7,243 bases of DNA from Roseobacter sp. (GCA_024636425.1 JAGXHB010000085.1:1-7243); one strand, 5' to 3'. Positions 1-6,163 are shown, numbered from the stretch's first letter. Notes: generated from the letters alone by a model not told the origin. Made by a program: numbers and translations.

Positions 1-1602
1 ACCTTCGTTGACACTGGCCCAACCGGCGACCTGATAGGTCTTCTCCGGGTCAATCCGCTCGCCGGTTTTCAGCAGGGTCATTTCGCTGATGCGGCTGCCT
101 TGGGGTTCGGTCACGTCAATGCGGTAGCCAAGCCCGCCGGTGCGCACCATGTCGCCGCCCTGCTGATAATAGGGATCGGGGTTGAACAGGTTGTCGGCCA
201 CGTCTTCGAGGACGACCTTCAGAAACTCACCTGTCATTTCGGAGCGATAGGCTTCGGGATACGTCATCGAGGTGACATTCCAGATATCCTCGCGCGTGAT
301 GTCCTGACCGGGCAGGATCGACGGACCCCACCGCACGCCGGGGCTGAGCGCGATGTCGGCCTCCCGCTCGGACAGCAACGCGTCGCAGATCAGATCGTCC
401 CAGGTGCCGTTGAAATTGCCACGCCGGTACAGCAGTTGATCCTCGCCGGTCTTGCCGATCACTTCGGTCAACTGATCGAGATAGGGCGCACGCTGTTCAT
501 CGATCAGCGCGGTGATCTCAGCGTCAGGGGCGATCACATCCGAAAAGATCGGGATCAGCTTGTGCCGGAACCCCATCATACGCCCGTTCTGCACATCCAG
601 ATCGACGCGGCTGACGAATTTCCCGTTGGAGCCTGACGCGACGATGATCGTCTCGCCCACCAGCACGGGTTCGGGCAGCGCGTCATGGGTATGGCCCGAG
701 AGGATCACGTCGATGCCAGTGACCACGCCCGCCATCTGCTTGTCCACGTCAAATCCGTTGTGGCTCAGGCAGACGACCAATTCGGCACCTTGCGCGCGGA
801 CTTCGTCCACCATCTCCTGCATGCGTTCGTCGCGGATGCCAAAGGTGTATTCGGGGAACATCCAGCCGGGATTGGCAATCGGCATATAGGGAAAGGCCTG
901 CCCGATCACCGCCACCTTGACGCCGCCGGTCTCGAAGAACTTGTAGGGTGGGAAAAGCTCGGTCGGCTCGTCCCATTCGGCGTCGAAGATGTTCTGCCCA
1001 AGAGCCGCAAACGGCAGCCCCTCGACGATTTCGTTCACGCGATCGGACCCCAGCGTGAACTCCCAGTGAAACGTCATCGCATCGGGCTTGAGCGCGTTCA
1101 TGACGTTGACCATGTCCTGCCCTTGGGTCTGGTAACAGGTATAGCTGCCGTGCCAGGCGTCGCCGCCATCCAGCAACAGCGCATCGGGCCGGTCGGCGCG
1201 GATCTGGTTGATCACGGTCGCCACGCGGTCAAGCCCGCCCATCTTGCCATAGCCCTGAGCCAGCGATGCAAAATCATTATAAGTCAGCGCATAGGCCGAC
1301 GCGCTGCCGTCGTCGATGCCGTAGAGCTTGCGGAAATCAGCGCCCGTGACATGCGGCACGGCACCCTTGTTGTCGCCCACGCCGATGTTGGTAGAGGGTT
1401 CACGGAAGTAGATCGGCTTGAGCTGTGCGTGAATGTCGGTGATGTGGATCAGGCTGACATTGCCGAAGGTGTCAAACTCGAGCAGCTTGTCCTGCGTCAG
1501 CGCCTGCTGTGCGGCAAGCTTGCCCCAATTGCCATAGGCCGACGCGCCGTAAAGGGCGGTGGCTGCCATGCTGGCCTGAAGAAAATCACGACGAGAAATC
1601 AT
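1..1602 (-). CDS. soxB: SoxB, dimanganese sulfate thiohydrolase (3' end cut off by window)
   Basis: Periplasmic enzyme that hydrolyses the terminal sulfonate of SoxY-bound S-sulfonate to sulfate, within the thiosulfate-oxidising Sox complex. The reading frame is open for 534 codons from ATG 1602 to the window edge. The N-terminus carries a twin-arginine signal (SRRDFLQ, residues 3-9), as expected for a metalloenzyme folded before export. The metallophosphoesterase/5'-nucleotidase motifs are intact: HITDIHAQL (53-61), DGGDAWHGS (145-153), HWE (179-181), LSHNG (279-283) and GHTHD (303-307), which supply the metal ligands. The start is supported by AGAGG seven bases upstream. SoxB proteins are usually about 560 residues, so only the last few tens are missing. 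It is separated from soxA by 96 bp containing a terminator and a palindrome, so it may not simply be co-transcribed. The family assignment is very secure. Confidence 0.97.
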   Translation of the reverse strand, partial: MISRRDFLQASMAATALYGASAYGNWGKLAAQQALTQDKLLEFDTFGNVSLIHITDIHAQLKPIYFREPSTNIGVGDNKGAVPHVTGADFRKLYGIDDGSASAYALTYNDFASLAQGYGKMGGLDRVATVINQIRADRPDALLLDGGDAWHGSYTCYQTQGQDMVNVMNALKPDAMTFHWEFTLGSDRVNEIVEGLPFAALGQNIFDAEWDEPTELFPPYKFFETGGVKVAVIGQAFPYMPIANPGWMFPEYTFGIRDERMQEMVDEVRAQGAELVVCLSHNGFDVDKQMAGVVTGIDVILSGHTHDALPEPVLVGETIIVASGSNGKFVSRVDLDVQNGRMMGFRHKLIPIFSDVIAPDAEITALIDEQRAPYLDQLTEVIGKTGEDQLLYRRGNFNGTWDDLICDALLSEREADIALSPGVRWGPSILPGQDITREDIWNVTSMTYPEAYRSEMTGEFLKVVLEDVADNLFNPDPYYQQGGDMVRTGGLGYRIDVTEPQGSRISEMTLLKTGERIDPEKTYQVAGWASVNEG

Positions 1603-1625
1603 AAAGGGGCCTCTGCGGTGCGCCT

Positions 1626-1641
1626 ATACATGCGCATGTAT
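1626..1641. promoter_or_regulatory. Perfect 16-bp palindrome upstream of soxB
   Basis: The sequence ATACATGCGCATGTAT is a perfect inverted repeat with no spacer, centred 31 bp upstream of the soxB start. Outside it, CCTAT (1623-1627, sharing two bases with the palindrome) is complementary to ATAGG (1644-1648) across a small offset. It lies between the soxA terminator and the soxB ribosome-binding site. Such symmetry fits a binding site for a dimeric regulator, or an RNA hairpin in the soxB leader. It does not match the ATTC-N8-GAAT pattern seen in the soxW-soxX gap, so a regulator other than SoxR is more likely. The function is inferred. Confidence 0.55.
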
Positions 1642-1657
1642 GAATAGGATATGGGCG

Positions 1658-1690
1658 AAAAACCCCGCCTCACTGGTGCAAGGCGGGGCC
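1658..1690 (-). terminator. Intrinsic terminator after soxA
   Basis: Read on the minus strand, CCCCGCCT (1688-1681) and AGGCGGGG (1670-1663) form a perfect 8-bp GC-rich stem around a 10-nt loop, followed immediately by five T residues (1662-1658). This is the standard form of a Rho-independent terminator. It lies about 10 bp past the soxA stop codon and before soxB, so it should end or attenuate transcripts of the soxVWXYZA arm. Confidence 0.85.
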
Positions 1691-1698
1691 GTGATCCG

Positions 1699-2553
1699 TT
1701 AGTTGCGGACGGACGGTCCTTCGACGGACAGGCCGTTGCCGCGCGATCCGACATAAAGCTCGAGCGCCACAAACTCAGGGCTACCGGGGGCGAATGTTTC
1801 CGCGCGCGTGTCGCGGATGCAGCCCTTGAAACGGTCCTGAACAGCGTTCAGCTTGGTATTCTTGAGGCGGTATGTCGGAAAGCCGTTGATCTGACCCTGG
1901 CTCAGGTGATCCGCGCGGATCATGTTGCCATAGTTGTCTTCATGGCAATTCGAGCATGACAACTCCAGCTGACCATAGCGCGTATAATAGATTTCCTTGC
2001 CCTTCTCCCATGTGGATTGCGCAGGTCCGTCGATGGCAATATCGACCGGCATACCGCGCGAAACGGAGGAAATCAGCGCCGTCATGTTGATCATGTCAGA
2101 GCCGGTATATTTCCACTCTTCCGCGCCCATCCGGTTCTCGCGGCAATCGTTGATCTGCATTTCCAGCGTACGAACTTCGCCAGCCGCTTCGACAAACTTG
2201 GGGTACACCGGACGCACACCCGCCATGTCGCTGGATGCACCATGGCAATCTGCGCAGGATTTGCCCTCGGATCCGTCAGCCGTGTTCCAGACATCCTCGG
2301 CCTGTTCGACGAAGATCATGCCGGGGTTGTCGAAATCATCCATTTCCATCGCACGGGTTTCCGTGCCCCGGAACAGCCATCCCGACATCACCTCGTCCAT
2401 CACATCGGACAGATGCGCGGGTGCTGCTGTGCGGGTGACAACTTCAATATCCTCGTTGATGACAAGATTGTCGTCTGCAGGTTCGGCCATGGCGCCTGAT
2501 GCCACGAAGATCGCGGTCATGCAGGCACCCAGACCTTTAGTGAATTTATTCAT
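1699..2553 (-). CDS. soxA: SoxA, dihaem cytochrome c subunit of SoxAX
   Basis: Periplasmic L-cysteine S-thiosulfotransferase subunit. With SoxX it oxidatively joins thiosulfate to the C-terminal cysteine of SoxY. The 284-residue product begins with a Sec signal peptide with likely cleavage after AMA (residue 23). It has two c-type haem motifs, CADCH (100-104) and CSNCH (200-204), so this is the dihaem form. C245 in RFKGCIRDTRAE corresponds to the conserved cysteine ligand of the active-site haem, known as a persulfide in characterised SoxA; C137 in INDCREN is the likely ligand of the first haem. The C-terminal GSPEFVALELY block is typical of the family. GGGAGG precedes the ATG, and soxZ ends 27 bp upstream. 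An intrinsic terminator follows. Confidence 0.97.
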   Translation of the reverse strand: MNKFTKGLGACMTAIFVASGAMAEPADDNLVINEDIEVVTRTAAPAHLSDVMDEVMSGWLFRGTETRAMEMDDFDNPGMIFVEQAEDVWNTADGSEGKSCADCHGASSDMAGVRPVYPKFVEAAGEVRTLEMQINDCRENRMGAEEWKYTGSDMINMTALISSVSRGMPVDIAIDGPAQSTWEKGKEIYYTRYGQLELSCSNCHEDNYGNMIRADHLSQGQINGFPTYRLKNTKLNAVQDRFKGCIRDTRAETFAPGSPEFVALELYVGSRGNGLSVEGPSVRN

Positions 2554-2580
2554 TCTTATTCCTCCCGAGAATACAGACGA

Positions 2581-2910
2581 TTAGCCGATCGCGATCTCTT
2601 TTGTCTCTTCGTAGACAGAACCGTCGTCGTCGTACCATGTGAATTTAAACGTTCCTGCCTCTGGGACAGTCGCGTCAAATTCGAAATACGGGTTGGTCGA
2701 AATCGCGGGCTCAAGTGTGACGTCGACCACATTCTCGCCGTTGAAATCGCAGGTAAAGCGGTTGATGATCGAGCGCGGGATCTTGTTGCCATCGCTGTCC
2801 TTGCGCTGACCGGATTCCATCTGGTGGCTGATAAGCGTTTTGATCGTCACGACCTCACCGGCTGCTGCCGATTTAGGGACTTTCACGCGTGGTTTTGCAT
2901 CGGATGCCAT
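2581..2910 (-). CDS. soxZ: SoxZ, partner of the SoxY sulfur carrier
   Basis: Small immunoglobulin-like beta-sandwich protein that forms the SoxYZ heterodimer, the carrier of covalently bound sulfur intermediates in the periplasm. The 109-residue length is normal. The family-typical segments VKVPKSAAAGEVVTIKTLISH (roughly 9-29), INRFTCDFNG (49-58) and TFKFTWYDDDGSVYEE (87-102) are present. There is no signal peptide; in this system SoxZ is thought to be exported by hitchhiking with Tat-targeted SoxY, which fits its place directly after soxY. It has one cysteine, C54. AGAGGAA lies a few bases before the ATG, and the gap to soxY is 21 bp, consistent with tight co-translation. Confidence 0.96.
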   Translation of the reverse strand: MASDAKPRVKVPKSAAAGEVVTIKTLISHQMESGQRKDSDGNKIPRSIINRFTCDFNGENVVDVTLEPAISTNPYFEFDATVPEAGTFKFTWYDDDGSVYEETKEIAIG

Positions 2911-2931
2911 GTTGTTAATTCCTCTAAGACC

Positions 2932-3351
2932 TTAGCCGCCGCAGCCGCCGATTGTTACCTTGACCGTGCTTGAGGCACGGGCGAATGACCCATCTGCCAT
3001 CTTGGCGATGGCGACAACATCCTGCGTACCGGCCAGCCGGATCCGTGTGGATGCGTGCTGCGAGCCGGCCAGCGGGCCGAATTTGAACGTCCCGACCGCG
3101 GGGGTCGGGTTGCCCATGGCCAGAACCATGATCTCGGTCGCACCCTCGGCGTTGACTTCGATCGGGACGGTGTTGCCGTTCTCGGCAATTTCTGGGGCTG
3201 TCAGGGTGATGCCTGTGTCTGCCATGTCCGCACCACCTGTGAAGGCAGCAATCGCGTCATCGCCGGCTGCCGCAGAGGCCAGCTTTGGCAAAGACAGTGC
3301 AGCAAAGGCACCTGCGCTCACGAGGATCGCATTACGTCGTGTGAATTGCAT
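2932..3351 (-). CDS. soxY: SoxY, sulfur-carrier protein with C-terminal GGCGG
   Basis: Covalent carrier of sulfur intermediates; substrates are bound to the cysteine of the C-terminal swinging arm. The product ends TIGGCGG, with C137 (counted from the start chosen here) as the carrier cysteine. The N-terminus has a Tat signal (FTRRNAIL followed by a hydrophobic stretch and LASA, cleavage near residue 27). Two in-frame ATGs lie six bases apart (3357 and 3351). The Shine-Dalgarno AGGAG at 3363-3359 is one base from the first and seven from the second, so I place the start at 3351, giving 139 residues. SoxY leads the SoxYZ pair, 35 bp after soxX, with a short inverted repeat in that gap. Confidence 0.96.
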   Translation of the reverse strand: MQFTRRNAILVSAGAFAALSLPKLASAAAGDDAIAAFTGGADMADTGITLTAPEIAENGNTVPIEVNAEGATEIMVLAMGNPTPAVGTFKFGPLAGSQHASTRIRLAGTQDVVAIAKMADGSFARASSTVKVTIGGCGG

Positions 3352-3358
3352 TTTCATA

Positions 3359-3363
3359 CTCCT
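3359..3363 (-). promoter_or_regulatory. soxY ribosome-binding site
   Basis: AGGAG on the minus strand. It decides between two neighbouring ATG codons: it is one base from the upstream ATG (3357) and a standard seven bases from the downstream ATG (3351), so translation most likely begins at 3351. Confidence 0.7.
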
Positions 3364-3368
3364 ATACG

Positions 3369-3386
3369 AAGTCCAGTAAGGGACTT
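3369..3386 (-). repeat. Short inverted repeat between soxX and soxY
   Basis: AAGTCC (3369-3374) and GGACTT (3381-3386) form a perfect 6-bp stem with a 6-nt loop, extendable by one G-U pair in RNA. It starts directly after the soxX stop codon and ends just before the soxY ribosome-binding site. There is no T-run after it on the minus strand, so it is not a standard terminator. It could be an mRNA stability or processing element that shifts expression between soxX and soxYZ. The function is inferred and the stem is short. Confidence 0.4.
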
Positions 3387-3860
3387 TTATTCTTTCAATG
3401 TGGACAAGTAGGCCACGACATCCTCGACCTGCTGTGCGGTCAAAAGGGGTGTCAGCGTGTCATCGGCCGCTTTGCCGGTGAATGCCTTGCCGGGGCGGAC
3501 ATAGCCGCTGTCCTTGTAGAACGCGGGCATCATCGTACCCTCGAACAACATCTTGGCGTTTGCCACGATGCCGCGAAGCTGGGCTTCGGACCAGCGGTCG
3601 CCCGCGCCGTCCAGCATCGGGCCGATATTGCCCTGCCACGGGACATCGGGCAAGGCACTGATCTGGTGGCACGCCACGCAATTGCCAAGCCCCCGGCTGC
3701 TGATAACCTTGGCCCCGTCTTCGGGGATACCGGGCGTGCCGGTCAGCGAAGCCTCGATTGCGCCATCGGTATAGGTGACATCGCTGGGCGGCACATCCGC
3801 AGCGAAGGCTGCTGTTGCAAGCCCGACGGACGCCACCAAGGCGGAGATTGATCGTTTCAT
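3387..3860 (-). CDS. soxX: SoxX, monohaem cytochrome c subunit of SoxAX
   Basis: Periplasmic c-type cytochrome that pairs with SoxA and passes electrons from thiosulfate coupling on to other cytochromes. The 157-residue product has a signal peptide (MKRSISALVASVGLATAAFA, cleavage after residue 20), one haem motif CVACH (61-65) and the likely distal methionine M111 in GTMMPAFY. The C-terminal LTAQQVEDVVAYLSTLKE helix is typical of class I cytochromes c. The frame stays open 20 codons upstream, but I reject that extension: GGGAGGA lies just before ATG 3860 and the signal peptide begins there. It is first in the structural soxXYZA group and has its own 119-bp upstream region with an operator-like dyad. 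Confidence 0.96.
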   Translation of the reverse strand: MKRSISALVASVGLATAAFAADVPPSDVTYTDGAIEASLTGTPGIPEDGAKVISSRGLGNCVACHQISALPDVPWQGNIGPMLDGAGDRWSEAQLRGIVANAKMLFEGTMMPAFYKDSGYVRPGKAFTGKAADDTLTPLLTAQQVEDVVAYLSTLKE

Positions 3861-3918
3861 GCGTCCTCCCACAGACTCTTGTTTGAACAGGATCGTAGCC
3901 CCAGTGGCAAAACGACGC

Positions 3919-3950
3919 AACTATAAATTCGCTTTTGTGAATTTTTAGTT
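3919..3950. promoter_or_regulatory. Operator-like dyad in the soxW-soxX gap (probable SoxR site)
   Basis: The arms AACTATAAATTCGC (3919-3932) and GTGAATTTTTAGTT (3937-3950) are inverted repeats matching at 12 of 14 positions around a 4-bp centre. The core is ATTC-N8-GAAT (3927-3942), the recognition pattern I recall for the SoxR relative SqrR of Rhodobacter capsulatus. In Paracoccus and Pseudaminobacter, SoxR is reported to bind this same soxW-soxX gap. On the minus strand a TATAGT (3927-3922) inside the dyad could be a -10 for soxX, so repressor binding would block it; no convincing -35 is seen. The dyad is observed directly; SoxR binding is inferred. Confidence 0.75.
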
Positions 3951-3979
3951 ATGTCTGATTTTATCGACACGATCAGGCG

Positions 3980-4546
3980 TCAGTCCGACGCTTCCCCCAG
4001 CTTGCGCGCATGGTATTTCTGAAAGGGCTCCTCCCCCTCATAGCCCTTTTCAACCACCCAGTTCAGCATGTTGAACGTCGTGCCCGGCCCGAAGGCTCCC
4101 GGCACCGTTGCAACAGCCGCTTGGGCTGCGGGTGTGCCGTCCGCGACTTCTTCGGGCAGGAACACCATGGTTGGCGTAAAGAACATGCCCCATTTGCGCA
4201 CCATCTCTTTTTCAGGCAGGGATTCCCCGTCAAAATCCGTCACCTCAATGTCGCCGAACATGTTGATCTGCACGACGAAGTAATTCTCTTTCAGGTAGGC
4301 GTCGATGTTGGGCAGGGGAAACACCTCTTCGTGCATTTTCTTGCAGTAGATGCAGCCGCGCTGTTCGACGATCAGCATCAGCCGTTTGCCTTCCGCATTG
4401 GCTTCGGCCAGATCGTCGCCCAGATCCTTGAAGGTGTCGCGCATCCAGTCTGCTTTGTGCAAACCGTCATCGCCGATCTCGCTCGCAAAGGCCGAGGTGG
4501 CCAGTGTCAGGCTCAGAACGGTCAGGCAGGTCTTGATAAGGTTCAT
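3980..4546 (-). CDS. soxW: SoxW, periplasmic thioredoxin-like protein
   Basis: Thiol-disulfide oxidoreductase of the thioredoxin fold, thought to receive electrons from the membrane protein SoxV and keep periplasmic Sox thiols reduced. The 188-residue product has a Sec signal peptide (cleavage near AFA, residue 21), the redox motif CIYC (65-68) after the strand RLMLIVEQRG, and the cis-proline segment FFTPTMVFL with P125. C7 lies in the signal sequence but there is no lipobox, so it is not read as a lipoprotein. GGGAG lies seven bases before the ATG, and soxV ends only 18 bp upstream, so V and W form one unit. The 119-bp gap to soxX suggests that X onward can be transcribed separately. Confidence 0.92.
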   Translation of the reverse strand: MNLIKTCLTVLSLTLATSAFASEIGDDGLHKADWMRDTFKDLGDDLAEANAEGKRLMLIVEQRGCIYCKKMHEEVFPLPNIDAYLKENYFVVQINMFGDIEVTDFDGESLPEKEMVRKWGMFFTPTMVFLPEEVADGTPAAQAAVATVPGAFGPGTTFNMLNWVVEKGYEGEEPFQKYHARKLGEASD

Positions 4547-4564
4547 ATCCTCGCTCCCTTTTGA

Positions 4565-5305
4565 TTAACCGATGGACCCGAAAACCGGGAAGGTTTCCAG
4601 CATCCATTGCGCAATATAATTCATCGAGTTTGTCGCGATGAGCACGCCGAACACAATCAGCAAAGCGCCCATGACCTTTTCAACGGTGCCCAGATGCTGG
4701 CGAAACCGCGCCATCCACCGCATGAACGGACCGATGAACATCGCCGCCAGCACGAAAGGGGCGGTCATGCCGATGCCGTAGGTCAGCAAAAGCAGCGCGC
4801 CTGTGCCTGCCGTTTCCGCCCCTGCCGCCGTGAACAGGATTGCGGCCAGCACCGGCCCCACGCAAGGTGTCCAGCCAAAGGCAAAGGCCAGGCCGATCAC
4901 GTAAGCGCCCAGCAGACTGCTGGACCCGGTGCCGCCCGCATCGCTGCGAAACTGCCGGTAGAGAAATCCGATGCGGATGACGCCCAGAAAATGCAGCCCC
5001 ATCGCAATGATCAGCGCAGCAGCGATCCAGCGCAGAATGTCGAAATACTCCCGCACCACCTGGCCAAATGCGGTTGCTGCGGCCCCGAGCCCCATGAAAA
5101 TCGTGATGACGCCCGCCGCAAAGAACAGCGACGCGATGACAGCGCGACGGCGCACGCCCTCTTCGATCGGGCCATCGACAGTGATCTGGTTCATGCCGAC
5201 ACCAGCCAGGTAGCTCAGGTAAAAGGGGACAATGGGCAGGATGCAAGGCGACAGAAAGGACAATAATCCAGCAATTCCCGCGCCAAAAAAGGTAATATCA
5301 AGCAT
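4565..5305 (-). CDS. soxV: SoxV, CcdA-like membrane electron transporter
   Basis: Integral membrane protein of the CcdA/DsbD family that moves reducing equivalents from cytoplasmic thioredoxin across the inner membrane to the periplasmic thioredoxins of the Sox system. The 246-residue product has about six transmembrane segments and the two conserved cysteines of the family: C21 in LSPCILPIVPFYLSYLAG and C148 in FGWTPCVGPVLAA. Location next to soxW and opposite soxS identifies it as SoxV rather than a cytochrome-biogenesis CcdA. The ribosome-binding site is weak (AAGG, about nine bases before ATG 5305). It is first in the minus-strand arm and shares a 79-bp divergent control region with soxS. 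Confidence 0.94.
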   Translation of the reverse strand: MLDITFFGAGIAGLLSFLSPCILPIVPFYLSYLAGVGMNQITVDGPIEEGVRRRAVIASLFFAAGVITIFMGLGAAATAFGQVVREYFDILRWIAAALIIAMGLHFLGVIRIGFLYRQFRSDAGGTGSSSLLGAYVIGLAFAFGWTPCVGPVLAAILFTAAGAETAGTGALLLLTYGIGMTAPFVLAAMFIGPFMRWMARFRQHLGTVEKVMGALLIVFGVLIATNSMNYIAQWMLETFPVFGSIG

Positions 5306-5328
5306 ATGCGCTGCCTTTAACTTGTACC

Positions 5329-5352
5329 ATTCACATATTCACATATTCACAT
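5329..5352. repeat. Three tandem copies of ATTCACAT in the soxS-soxV control region
   Basis: ATTCACAT occurs three times head to tail without mismatch (5329-5336, 5337-5344, 5345-5352). A further half-site in the opposite orientation, GTGAAT, lies at 5374-5379. The ATTC(A/G)C half-site is the same as in the soxW-soxX dyad, but here it is arranged as direct repeats with an 8-bp period. The array overlaps the predicted promoter elements of both divergent genes, so it is a likely SoxR operator in an unusual layout. The repeats are observed; their role is inferred. Confidence 0.75.
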
Positions 5353-5358
5353 TATGTA
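5330..5358 (+). promoter_or_regulatory. Candidate soxS promoter
   Basis: TTCACA (5330-5335, five of six matches to a sigma-70 -35) is followed after 17 bp by TATGTA (5353-5358, a weak -10), 26 bp before the soxS ATG. The -35 lies in the first ATTCACAT copy, so an occupied operator would block it. The call rests on weak consensus matching only. Confidence 0.4.
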
Positions 5359-5378
5359 GTTTGAAAGCAACCGGTGAA
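5351..5378 (-). promoter_or_regulatory. Candidate soxV promoter
   Basis: On the minus strand, TTCACC (5378-5373) and CATAAT (5356-5351) are separated by 16 bp and lie about 45 bp upstream of the soxV start. The -10 matches the consensus at five of six positions and overlaps the last tandem repeat; the -35 contains the opposite-facing half-site. This arrangement would let one operator region govern both divergent transcripts. Confidence 0.4.
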
Positions 5379-5384
5379 TTGAGC

Positions 5385-5762
5385 ATGCGTCTGCGTACCA
5401 TCCTTTCGACATTTGCGATCTCGGCCCTGTTGTCAGGCGCTGTCTTGGCGGACGCGACCCTTGTCATGGTCGAGGAAAAAGGCTGCATGTGGTGTGCCCG
5501 CTGGAACGAGCAGATCGCCCCGATCTATCCCAAGACCGACGCTGGCAAGGCCGCGCCGTTGCGCCGCATAGACATCCGTGCGGATTTGCCCGAAGGTCTG
5601 GGGTTTGACGGCAAGCTGCGGTTCACGCCGACCTTCGTTCTGATGGTCGACGGGCAGGAAGTGTCCCGCATCGAAGGGTATCCGGGCGAGGATTTCTTTT
5701 GGGGCGTGCTGGAAAAGATGCTGACCGATGCCGATCTCATGACCGATCAAAAGCGAAGCTGA
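5385..5762 (+). CDS. soxS: SoxS, small periplasmic thioredoxin
   Basis: Thioredoxin-fold protein that, in Paracoccus, reactivates the Sox complex (SoxYZ) in the periplasm. It is not the AraC-type SoxS of E. coli. The 125-residue product starts with a Sec signal peptide (MRLRTILSTFAISALLSGAVLA, residues 1-22), then LVMVEEKGCMWCARW with the redox motif CMWC (34-37), and RFTPTFVLMVDGQE with the cis-proline P82. The frame is open further upstream into soxV, but the signal peptide begins at ATG 5385, and GGTGA seven bases before it is a weak ribosome-binding site. It is divergent from soxV and followed by soxR, 65 bp downstream. Confidence 0.93.
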   Translation: MRLRTILSTFAISALLSGAVLADATLVMVEEKGCMWCARWNEQIAPIYPKTDAGKAAPLRRIDIRADLPEGLGFDGKLRFTPTFVLMVDGQEVSRIEGYPGEDFFWGVLEKMLTDADLMTDQKRS

Positions 5763-5827
5763 GCTATCATGATTGACGTTCATTACCGCCATACATTCAC
5801 TTCGACAGATTTTTGAGGATACCGACC

Positions 5828-6163
5828 ATGGGCCTTCCTGTTTTCGACAAGAACATGTGCGCAGAAGACCTGGACAAGATGGCGTCGAACGCCATGACCG
5901 CGTCGAACTTCCTCAAGGCGATCAGCCACGAAGGACGGTTGATGATCCTGTGCCACCTCGCCTCTGGCGAGAAATCGGTTACCGAACTCGAAGAGCTGTT
6001 GTCCGCAAGGCAGGCCGCCGTGTCGCAGCAACTGTCGCGGCTGCGTCTTGAAGGGCTGGTGATCCCGCGTCGTGACGGCAAGACGATCTATTACCGCCTG
6101 GCGGATGATCGTCCCAAAAAGATCATGGAAGTGGTCTATGAACTGTTCTGCAAAGCCGACTGA
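5828..6163 (+). CDS. soxR: SoxR, ArsR-family sulfur-responsive repressor
   Basis: Winged-helix repressor of the ArsR/SmtB family controlling sox transcription. The 111-residue product has the usual layout: FLKAISHEGRLMILCHL (28-44), the recognition region ARQAAVSQQLSRLRLEGLV (60-78) and the wing RRDGKTIYYRL (81-91). C42 and C108 fall at the positions of SqrR Cys41 and Cys107, which react with persulfides; a third cysteine, C11, is near the N-terminus. There are no ArsR-type metal-site motifs such as ELCVCDL, which favours thiol-based sensing. I choose ATG 5828, preceded by GAGG about nine bases upstream, over a TTG at 5813. It lies in a soxS-soxR-soxT unit. It should not be confused with the MerR-type SoxR of enterobacteria. 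Confidence 0.94.
   Translation: MGLPVFDKNMCAEDLDKMASNAMTASNFLKAISHEGRLMILCHLASGEKSVTELEELLSARQAAVSQQLSRLRLEGLVIPRRDGKTIYYRLADDRPKKIMEVVYELFCKAD

Noticed and set aside
685..1647. 320-codon plus-strand open frame opposite soxB
   Set aside because: It lies antisense to intact SoxB catalytic motifs and resembles no protein family; a codon-bias shadow.
2558..2573. ATTC followed by GAAT near the soxA ribosome-binding site
   Set aside because: The spacing is seven, not eight, bases and the GAAT is part of the Shine-Dalgarno region, so it is probably coincidence.
3861..3920. 20-residue N-terminal extension of SoxX
   Set aside because: The ribosome-binding site and signal peptide place the start at 3860; the extension would put charged residues in front of the signal peptide.
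3977..3991. GCGTC/GACGC hairpin over the soxW stop codon as a terminator
   Set aside because: It has only five base pairs and no T-run after it; it could be chance.
5232..5384. N-terminal extension of SoxS overlapping soxV
   Set aside because: It would read through the control region and bury the signal peptide; ATG 5385 begins a standard Sec signal.
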